Positions 53,615 to 62,294 of a DNA stretch of 64,000 nucleotides are shown here, piece by piece (position 1 is the stretch's first letter; each line of letters opens with the position of its first letter). The stretch is taken from contig JAUKTV010000012.1 of the NCBI GenBank assembly GCA_030549205.1, forward strand, positions 558,001 to 622,000, written 5' to 3'. The position numbers were made by a program, and so were the translations under genes. This DNA comes from Apiosordaria backusii (lineage: Eukaryota; Ascomycota; Sordariomycetes; Sordariales; Lasiosphaeriaceae). The notes under the pieces were generated by a model. It had not been told where the DNA came from and made no database searches. It saw only the letters and a program-made list of their open reading frames with translations.

Positions 53615-54811
53615 TTACTCATCTAGATTGAAAGGACCTAGCTCAATGAAAGGCATCTCGCGCTTTGCTCCTTTGAATCTACCGTTATTGAGGAAATATT
53701 CTGGCGGGCGGTCTGGCAAGATGTCAAATGCCCTCGGGCCGCCAGCCAAAGCGGTCATGACAATGACGGACCACTGAATGCTGTAGGCCAAAACCATCTT
53801 CTTGACATATTGAGACTCGACGTCCACATGATACACCTCCCCGGAAACAAGACTTGACCCTACAACGTCGCCATATGTTTTGCCCATAATACGGCCCAAC
53901 CTTTCCACGGACCCCAATGTTTCCCCTACAGCCTCTCGCTCCACCACTGGCATCCAGTGAAATTCAAGACTGATTCGCATCAAACCCCCCGATCCTTGTT
54001 TCCGATCGTCGATACTCTCCGCACCCAAGCACCGAAAAGCGCAAAATCCTTGTTCCCACCAGCTGTGCAGCTTTGGATCCACCGCCACCATATTCCAGGC
54101 GGTGTCATCTGTGAGAGGTTTCTGCTCCTCTAGTACTGTAGTCGCGGCGAAGAGCTCTTTGGCTGTGTCTGCTTGTTCTAAGTAATGAAAACCGCCCTTT
54201 AAATGTTTCCCGGGGTATAAAAATACCCAGCCATAAGTAGTCAAACACCATGCGATCAGGGAGTTGTTGTGGGTATTGTCCTGGTTCAACACCAAAGGAA
54301 TGATGCGGTGGCTTATCATGTCTGACGGCTGAAATGATGCTGCTTGTTGTAGACTCTCGCTACCAAGGTTCAGGCGTTGAAGATGTGGTGTGCGCTTGAG
54401 GCCACCAAAGACGGGATCCTCGCCACCCTCCCCAGCCGAAGAAGGGCTTGACCACCACAGTTTCAAAAGATGTGGTACCAGAATTGCACCTGCAAGAAGA
54501 TCATTGGTACGAGAATCATTTTCTGTAACGGCGCGTACCAATGAAATCCACCGCGATCTGAGAAGAGCCGCCCGCTGCAAATCGTTCAACGGGACCCAAA
54601 GTTGTTGATTGCGCTTGGTCAATTTTTCGAAGCTTGCCTCCCACCGTTCTTCAAGCACGTCTATGTACACAAGACGTTCCGCAAGTTGCTCGACCGGTGG
54701 AGGGAGAATCACAGAGTATTGATCTGGCCGCAATCTCTCAAAATTGTCCCATCTCTCAAAATCGTCGGCAGTATCGGGCCTGGGACGTTGTGGTCTGGTG
54801 CTTGACACCAT
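53615..54811 (-). CDS. Fungal HNH-endonuclease-like protein
   Basis: Single exon, 398 aa from the ATG at the right end; the open frame extends 15 codons further upstream without an ATG. The N-terminal half is helical (ERLVYIDVLEERWEASFEKL). The middle resembles the fungal HNH_2 arrangement: SHRIIPLVLN, then WCLTTYGWVFLYPG, then a WNMVAVDPKLHSWWEQGFCA segment matching the usual N..H..W..G.FA block. Some expected catalytic histidines are not obvious, so activity is uncertain. Such proteins are common and expanded in filamentous fungi, role unknown. The gene sits between two inverted repeat copies. A different family cannot be excluded. Confidence 0.55.
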   Translation of the reverse strand: MVSSTRPQRPRPDTADDFERWDNFERLRPDQYSVILPPPVEQLAERLVYIDVLEERWEASFEKLTKRNQQLWVPLNDLQRAALLRSRWISLVRAVTENDSRTNDLLAGAILVPHLLKLWWSSPSSAGEGGEDPVFGGLKRTPHLQRLNLGSESLQQAASFQPSDMISHRIIPLVLNQDNTHNNSLIAWCLTTYGWVFLYPGKHLKGGFHYLEQADTAKELFAATTVLEEQKPLTDDTAWNMVAVDPKLHSWWEQGFCAFRCLGAESIDDRKQGSGGLMRISLEFHWMPVVEREAVGETLGSVERLGRIMGKTYGDVVGSSLVSGEVYHVDVESQYVKKMVLAYSIQWSVIVMTALAGGPRAFDILPDRPPEYFLNNGRFKGAKREMPFIELGPFNLDE

Positions 54812-55446
54812 GGTGGATGGCGAGTCCCAAATGCCAGGCAAACGGACGGGATTCAAATTCTACCAAGGTTCTGTTGAGCGACAAGTTCTTGATGGCCGAT
54901 CAAATAGCGCCTCGGCTTGGAAGGCAGTGAGAAGGAATTTCGCGTAGTTTAATGAGAAGAATAGTGAGAAGTTGAGTCAGGAAGACACGGAGGAGAGCGA
55001 GATGGAGAATTTTGGCACTTGTGGTCGTTATGTGTGCGACGGTGGAAAATCAAGGTTTTCATCAGAGATTCAGCCACAGACTGGGTGGCGCGCTATGGTA
55101 GGCACTTGCAAGAACCTAGTGGTGGGGTCAGGAATGGAAGTAGGCAAGTGTTTTGAACGAGAGCTTTGTACCCACGGCTTGAGCCTGCCTGGCCGCGCCT
55201 GGTGGGCACGGCAGTGTGGACGTGGAAGTAACCAGCATCAGGTACATTAGCCCTTCTTTCTTCGCGCCATAGGGGCTGCTACGTTCTTTCCTGGTCTGCT
55301 TGTTTCCTCTCTTTGCTTGCTATTTGCCATCCGGCTCCATTTAATCCCCGCAGGCACCCAGCTTCGCCTTGCCCCTCTCCTTACTTTGCCAACATTTCCA
55401 ACATCATATTCATCTCTTGGTTTCACAAAAAGCAACACACCCCACA
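54812..55446. other. Intergenic upstream of the broken kinase gene
   Basis: Divergent upstream region of the HNH-like gene and the kinase pseudogene. No gene recognised; CT-rich leader near 55380-55440. Confidence 0.5.
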
Positions 55447-56335
55447 ATGAAGAACGTCAACAGCTCCGAGAGGACGATCGACCCGTCTCTTGTGCCAGAT
55501 ATCTCCCAGGGCAACATTGACCTCTGCAATTCATCCTTTTCCCAGACCACCAACGGATCCGACCCGAATCCTAACAACTCGAGGGCATAATCGATCTGCC
55601 GCCTCTGCCAGATATCTCCCAGGGTAACGCCGATTTCCGTGACTCTTCCTTCTTCCAGACCCACGAATCTCTTCCACCGCCGAACGAGGTGCTTATGTTA
55701 AGTCATCCCACTGGAAAACGTTGCGCAGACGCCCATCGAATAGTCAAGTTCAAGGACCTCAACCTCGTTGTTAAATACGGGCCGGCGCCCTCTGTTCAAC
55801 TTGAGGAGGCGCAGATCATGATCGCCGTCAGAAAGGCCTTTCCGAACGGGGAAGTACCGGTTCCCGAGGTCTTTGGGGTGCGAAGGCACGGTGACATGAA
55901 CTTCGTTTACATGGCCTTGATGCCGGGTGTTGCGTTGCACAAGCTGAAACGTGCTGAGGTCGACAAGGTGATGGATCGGGTCAAGGCTTCGGTAAAGCTC
56001 AACGAGGTGGAAGTGGCACTGCGTCGCATCAGGCAAGACCCGAGTCGTCCTATTGCTGGTATGTTGCAACTTTGGTTTTCCTTCCAGATGTCACGGTGTC
56101 TCTATCGACTGACATGGATCCAACTCAATTATAGGATCTATTATCGGCAGTGAACGACACAGACAGAATGTACAACTACCCCGCGAGAAAAATAGCAAAT
56201 GCGTGTGGACATTCGCGTTCGCCCATAACGAAGATGAGCTTCACGAGACGGATACTTTGTTTTGCCGTTCCGGTCGGATGCCAGTAATCACGGCTGTTTT
56301 AAACTGAGGGCAGGCGGGGTGGTACCCTTTTCTTT
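55447..56335 (+). pseudogene. APH/choline-kinase-like phosphotransferase, broken
   Basis: From the ATG at 55447 the frame stops at ~55588. The next segment continues one frame away with a duplicated motif (VPDISQGNIDL, then LPDISQGNADF), so there is a frameshift within a ~110-bp internal duplication. Kinase text follows: KFKDLNLVVKYGPAPSVQLE, VPVPEVFGVRRHGDMNFVYM and ALMPGVALHKL. A GTATGT intron (~56059-56134) joins RPIAG to SIIGS. The loop before the metal-binding site is degraded. The final ITAVLN is followed by TGA, where the family has Asp-Trp, and GQAGWYP continues in frame after the stop. AAC TGA from GAC TGG is two G-to-A changes, RIP-like. The gene is almost certainly non-functional. 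Confidence 0.68.
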
Positions 56336-57102
56336 CTAGGTTTGGACATTGAGAGTGGTCTCGTACCGCTATATAAGCAACACGAACCTACCAACCCATA
56401 GCCACTGTAGCAAGGAATAGTAATCTGCCATAGTGCTCTGGCGCATAGGGTGGAATGGGCATTGACAAAGTGAAGTCCAGACTGTGGTGGTTACTGGGGA
56501 GTGGTGCTGGGGACCTACAGCTGGGTTCTAGATGTAGGGTTCTAGACAACATTGATAGCGCAGATAGGGTCAGCGGAACTTGATAGAGTACACAAAGTAT
56601 TTGGTTTATTCAGATCCCACTGCGTACCTTTTCACTGTAAATCATATATAACAGGTATGAGACTATTTTGATGATCCATTGTCCAAAGGTCCGCCCTGTG
56701 TAGAAGTCATAGTGTTGAGCTCGGCGTGCATAACTAGGTAGATCTGCATAACTAGGTCTACATGTAATTGAACATATGCAAAGGGCATGCATCACGGGGT
56801 AACATTAGTAATCGTGATCGGTACTTCTTTCACCATACCATTTAGAAGGACCAATGAACGAATGTGCTATTACGAGCTGTATCAACCTTATTGGAGGGAG
56901 GGGAAAAAGGACGGCTCAGCCACCCGGAGGGGAACTGAATTGGAGAAGGAAAAGACACCAGGAGCTGACTTTTCTTCCTTTGATTGGCTAGGTCTCGTCT
57001 GGGTTTCACAGCGCCCTGTCTCACTTGCGAAGCTGTGGAATTGGTTTGCTGATACATACATTACGTTGATTAGGACATATTTACATTACCTATGTCATAC
57101 TG

Positions 57103-57201
57103 TTATATAACATAATGATGATGTCTACATCTTGAAATCAATAGTTACCTATTGATCGTGAGAAGGTAGTACCTTCACGATTCGATCTGTCTTAGTAAGA
57201 C
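57103..57201. repeat. Three consecutive short hairpins in AT-rich DNA
   Basis: GTTATATAAC (57103-57112) is a palindrome. ATCAATAG-TTAC-CTATTGAT (57137-57156) follows, then ATCGTGAGAAGGTA/GTACCTTCACGAT (57155-57181, one bulged base) and GTCTTA-G-TAAGAC (57189-57201). They lie end to end in AT-rich DNA. Confidence 0.8.
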
Positions 57202-57289
57202 CTTTTAACTTATTAAATCTAAATCTAGAGGGTATATGCGGAAATGTATGAATCAACACAATGTTTGAATCGACAAACTTGACCTGCTC

Positions 57290-58450
57290 GTGGAGCTGTG
57301 GGGAAAGTGTCGGTCCCGAAAACATCACGGCTCAGCTCGGCAAATCGCTGTTCCAGTGATCCGAATCGAGAACAAAAAATGGCATGTCTCCAATTTCCTT
57401 CCAATTTTATTGGCCAAGGCATACGCGTGGGCATCTTTACAGTGGTGCCAATGCCTGCATACAGTCTCACTCTTTCTTGCTTGGCGATGCGTTGTTACTT
57501 CAGGGATGCCTGTGTGTGCGGCCCAATGAAAGCATGAGAGACACATGGCTCTTTGTTTGACTGGCTGGGGCTGCCCAAATCCCCATCACGGCTCAGCTAA
57601 CTAGCCGCTGAAGCGGGAAGTCGAAGATGAAAAATGGTCTCTCTCCAGTTCCCTCTCAATCTCATTGGCTAGCTGAATGAGTGTTAGGCGTTCAGGAGGC
57701 GAAATAAGAAAGCCGCAGCCACACACAGCCACCACAGAGCAGGCGAGGCAGAATCGAGGTTGGCGACCCAATGAACAGCTGCATCACCAGAGTCTCGACC
57801 GTCTTTTTTTCATCTCAACACAGAAAGCCACAAAGCCTAACCTTGAGCCTCATCAATATCGCTGAGCCGCAACTTTCTGGGTTCGGTGAATGCCTCCCTG
57901 CGTGGGAAAAATCAAGACCCCTCCCAAGGTGTGAAATCAGGTGGCGTAGATTTCTTCCTCGTGGTTGGTTGAGAGCCCTTGAACTATCGGGGAGGGCCCG
58001 CAATCTGCGATCTGATCCGGTACACTGCGATGAATGAGAACCCGCCAAGGGCATGGTTAGAACGTCCTGGCAATAGTTTATGGTCCTCCACCTCACAAGC
58101 AATATCTTCACCCTCTATGTGCCAGTTTGCCAGCCTGACCTGAGATAGTGTCAGTGCATTGTATAGCAGATCTGGGGATGGACTTGAGAGCTGGGCCCTT
58201 TGGGTATTATTGAAGGTGGAACCGCTCTGAGTGAAATGCCCGCTCTGGGAAAGGTAAAATAAAACTTTGCCACCACCTGCACTCTTTCTTCTCGGTGACG
58301 CATTGTTGCTGTGTGGATGAAACTAACCGCCCAACGAATAGCGACGTAGCTGGAGCCTTCCCTACTGTCCATCTCCATCTCACATCAGCCTCAGAGCCAC
58401 ATTTTTATCGCTGAGCTATGATTTTCTAGGGTCCTATTGTGCACCTTACT
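57290..58450. repeat. Cluster of diverged repeat copies
   Basis: CATCACGGCTCAGCT...AAAATGGCATGTCTCCAATT (57325-57400) recurs at 57583-57660 as CATCACGGCTCAGCT...AAAATGGTCTCTCTCCAGTT. CACTCTTTCTTGCTTGGCGA (~57468) recurs at ~58279 as CACTCTTTCTTCTCGGTGAC. ATCGCTGAGCTATGATTTTC (~58407) matches ATCGCTGAGCCGCAACTTTC (~57856). At least three partial, mutated copies of related units are present. Confidence 0.7.
57761..58179 (-). repeat. Dispersed ~410-bp repeat, copy 2 (uninterrupted)
   Basis: Inverted relative to copy 1 at 52113-52660 and lacking the MITE; it shows a single unduplicated target region at the equivalent place. The two copies bracket a ~5-kb segment with the HNH-like gene and the kinase relic. 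Confidence 0.85.
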
Positions 58451-58588
58451 TTTATGTGGAAGTGAAGAGCACAGTGGTGATTTCTTTTTCATGCTCATTA
58501 GACCCATCAAAGGCATACAGACAAATGGCCGGAAAGATACAACGGCTACGTTATACGGACGAACTCCCGTATAGGTAGGTATGGTTTC

Positions 58589-61500
58589 TCACCCCGGAAG
58601 TGATCCAACAGCCCCTTGAGCACCTGCCACTTCCTGAGTTAAAGCTGCAAGACATTTTTGGCCCGACTTTGACTTATGGTGATTTGCAAGTGTATCCCGG
58701 CGGGCAAACCCCCTACCACATCCTCCACATACAAAGCCCTCACCTTCGACGTGGCCCTTGAAATGTCTATTGAAGTCACTCTCCCGAGCGAATGCTTTGC
58801 CGCATACCTCGCACTTCCAAGGCCGCTCTGCACTGTGTGTATGAAGGTGCGAGTCAAGGTTGAACTTGCGGGAAAAGACTTTGCCACAGTATTGACACTT
58901 ATGCTCCCGCTTTTGCCACCACTTAGGTGGCTGGGTTGGATGGAGGCCTATGACTGCGCGGGCTATGTTACTCGATACTGAATCGTGAGTTTCTTGAGCC
59001 TTCGATGTGCTTTCCACCACTGCGGTGACCTGCGATTGTGGAAAATCCGGAAACTGGGGAGTAGACATCGGCTGTTGCAGACTTCGGGAGACTTCGTCTT
59101 CATCTGGAAATTCATCCTCGTGTTGGGCACTACCATGAGCGTCTTTCATGTGTTTTTGAAATTCTCTCTCCGAGGCCAGCCCAATAGTCTCACTGGGACA
59201 ACCGGCAACGGTGCACCGGAAGGGCCTCTGGTGCTTGCCGAGGTGTTGGTCTCGTTGCTCTTCTGTTGCAAATCCATTTGAAAAGAACTTGCAGCTGAGT
59301 CTGGGACATTTGAAGAGATTAGAACCATAGTACTTCTCAATCTTGCCGTGGGTTCCATCACCACTCTGAGCCCCCAGAATCAATCGTTCGAGAGCTGCTC
59401 GGACTTGCTCTACAATTTCCGCAAGGTCAAGAGCGGTGTTGGCTTTGTTCATTTCACCATAGAATGTGATTTGCTTTCGCATTGATATCACCGCCTGCTG
59501 AAGTCGGTCGTGACAGTCCATGTCTTCAAGGCAGCAGAGCCTTGTCGTGTTTCCCTGCGAGACTGGGAAGCGAGTGGTTGGGTTCGTGTAGTGGAGCTCG
59601 AGAAATTTGCCGAGGGTGCTTGAGATGTCGAGCACCTCGGAGTCATCTTTTTCCAGAGAGACCAAGCTACCTTCAAGATGCCGAACCCAGTAGACAACGG
59701 CATAGTCCATGAAGGCGTAATACCCGTCGAGGATGAGGTGATCTTTGTTTTCGGGTTCGTCTGTGAAGCCGGGGAAGTTCAGATAATTGATGCAAAGTGA
59801 GGCTAGCTGCAGGTCTCCGCGAACTGGGTTGACATGGCTCTTACTGATAAGAAAACTGGAGTGGGTTAGCATGGCTAACATGGCAATAAAGAGAATACGA
59901 GGCTTACAGCTTGGCGGTCAGATGGACAAGTTCTACTGTCCCATCGGATCGGATCTCAACGAGCGATCCGCACAGGTCCTTTGAGTCAACACGGAAACGT
60001 AATTTTCGAAACTCCACCGACTCGGCGTCAACGTCAATCGACTTGGCACCCTGGATTTCGTGCCACTTCATGGAGCGTTTAGCGCAAACCAGCCAACTCA
60101 GTAGCATCCTGGTCCCTCGCTGCTCCGACTCAGAAGCATGGTCAAAGATTCGCACAATAATCCGAGAGTAACTGTCAAGGAAGGCATTAAAAGCTGCATA
60201 TGTTCTGCATAGACCAGGTTGTCCACTTACGCGGCATTGATTTCTTGTGGAAATCGTCCTGGTTCAAGCTCGTACTCCAACTCATCGACATCCAGCTGGT
60301 GGAGCAGGTTACTGGATATCAATTTGGCAAGTAAGAACATCCCTAAACAACGCCGGTGTTAGCGACCCCTCACCATCTCAACCGGATAAATGCTAGCCTT
60401 CGGCGGCCTCGACGATGCGTTTCGCGATCGATTCTCGCTTTTCGTCCGAGACTTCAAACTTCTTCTGGATATTGTTCGCCCACCTGGAGCTGAACTGCTC
60501 GATGTCTCTCTGGTTGTCCTGACTTCGAATCTTGACACTGGAAACGCCTGCAAAGTCTCTTCGTGCGGGACCATCATCCTGGCTCACAAACAAACACCGG
60601 ACCTGTGTTGGGCTGGATTGCGGAAGGCCCTCAACAAGACTGTGAAACCATGACGCAATAGTTTCCCGTTCCTTTCTTGGACACTCGTCGACCCCATCCA
60701 AAACGATGTAGACATTGGGGAAGTTCTGAAGTGATACCTTCAGAAGATCCTCAATAGTGTTTTGCGTAGTCAGAACCGCCTCTGTACTGCTCACATACTT
60801 GTCATGATAGTATGGGAGCAGTATATCCTTGTTGTACGGGAGAAGTTGAGACAAGAGACTGCGCGCGATTGACACAAAGTTGTCTCGTTCATTGTCACCG
60901 TGCTTGCAAAAGAAATACAGTACAACTGGAGAAGGGTCAAGCTGTTGGGCTTTCTCGACAATCAGAGAAGCTAAAATTGTTTTTCCTAATTGGCAAGTCA
61001 GTGTGGTGCCGATGTGCTTTGACGCGTAACTAACCTGCGCCTGGAATTCCATTCAGCCACAGCACTGGCGGGATTGACTGACAGAGGGGCTCGAACCAGT
61101 CCTTAAACTTTGGGTTGTCCAGTAGCCAGTATCCCGTGCCTGGGTACTCGCCTCGAAGTTTGGAGTATTCATGCTGGTCGTTGGCAACATTCGCAGCCCT
61201 TAGCCATCCATGAAGTTCGCGAAGCTTTCTACTGCTCTCGGCTTCGGCAATGGTCTTGAATTGCTGGTCCATGATTTTTCTCTCGTCCAAGGATGCCTCA
61301 ATGCGGCACAAGTTGGCCTGGTTGACAATCAAGTCCCTGTGTCTCCTGATGCCGCTGATCAGGTCATCGAATCGGGACTTGTAGGTTTTCCAGGTCGCCT
61401 GAAATACCTGCTTCCACACTGGTGCGTGGACGCTTGGTCAAAAAATGCTTGTTCAATCAGGGGGCTAACGGGGTGAGCGCATACTTGGCTGTTGGAAGTA

Positions 61501-62077
61501 TTTCAACGCGCGCCGGTGGAACTCCAGGACGTCTTTGTAGAGGTAGGATAACACCCTCTTCATGTTGGCATCCTCCGAGAAAACCTTTTCATAATGCAGG
61601 ACAAGGGGGAGCTCCTCGCCGAGACTCTCATACACGCTGAGCAGCTCGGTGAATGCCTCCGCAAGGGAGCTGGCAATCTGCTTCTGCATTAGGCGACAGG
61701 AACAGTCAATTGAGTCGCCGCGAGCATACCTGTATTAACAGCTTGAGTGGCCCCTGAGGGTCTCGTTAGCAAGCGATACAAAAGAAGTTACAGTTTCCAT
61801 GAAATCTCACCCAAACGAAAGCGACAATTTCCGACGTATTCACAAAAGTCTCGACTACCTTCCCTAATTGATTGAGGGCTTCGAGTGTCGGCTTTAGACG
61901 CCCAAGGGCTTGGAGTCGTCGGCTGGAGTGTTGGTCTTTCTGGATTTTGTCAATCTCGGCCAGAAGATCAGGAAGCGTGGCTGTCCGGAATGCAGATCGA
62001 TGTTTCAGTCGAAGTCCCGCCTTGAAGTCGGCAAGCGCCTGTTCAAACGCAGTTGCTCCAGAACCCACTGTCGCCAT
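58589..62077 (-). CDS. NLR-type NACHT NTPase with C-terminal C2H2 zinc fingers
   Basis: Eight exons in transcript order: 62077-61811, 61753-61730, 61683-61485, 61418-61035, 60985-60398, 60342-60231, 60171-59908 and 59843-58589, giving 1030 aa in frame. The N-terminal region (~1-230; FEQALADFKAGL, FVWGPLKLLIQ) resembles the DUF7708-type domain found before NACHT in fungal STAND proteins. NACHT has Walker A GIPGAGKT (287-294), Walker B VYIVLDGVDE (383-392) and GMFLLAKL. A helical region follows. The C-terminus has five C2H2 fingers at about 792-817, 823-849, 929-949, 957-977 and 985-1010, where ankyrin, WD or TPR repeats usually occur. It contains a 24-nt exon and one GC-AG intron (60397-60343). 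A role in self/non-self or invader sensing is inferred from the family. Confidence 0.87.
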
Positions 62078-62294
62078 CGTGGTTACCGTGGCTGCCAAGT
62101 GTGCCTGCAAGGTCGGGCAGTCCAAGACAACAGGAAATCAGGTAGGAAGTTATGACCCGACCGAGTCCTTCAGCTGCCGAAATTTTCAGGCAGCGCTGCA
62201 TGTTTTCCGCGTCCCAGACGGTTGCCTTGCAGCCCAGGCAAGCGTGACCGCCAAGGTGGCTTGTTCAGGCAGTGCTCAGCTTAAATCCCACGCC
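62078..62294. promoter_or_regulatory. 217-bp bidirectional promoter of NLR and SNF2 genes
   Basis: Only 217 bp separate the two divergent ATGs. Both genes must share or closely pack their promoters here. No TATA box or palindromic operator stands out. Confidence 0.5.

Larger units (their letters stand above)
56336..58588. other. AT-rich and repeat-rich intergenic, right side of the accessory island
   Basis: Between the kinase relic and the NLR 3' end. It contains an AT-rich stretch (~56560-57260) with consecutive hairpins and a cluster of diverged repeats (57290-58450), including repeat copy 2. No gene recognised. Confidence 0.65.

Noticed and set aside
61080..61110. tRNA-like GGCTCGAACC box
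   Set aside because: It lies in NLR coding sequence and no cloverleaf forms around it.
61872..62294. Upstream in-frame extension of the SNF2 gene
   Set aside because: It overlaps the first exon of the NLR on the other strand and has no in-frame ATG before 62295.
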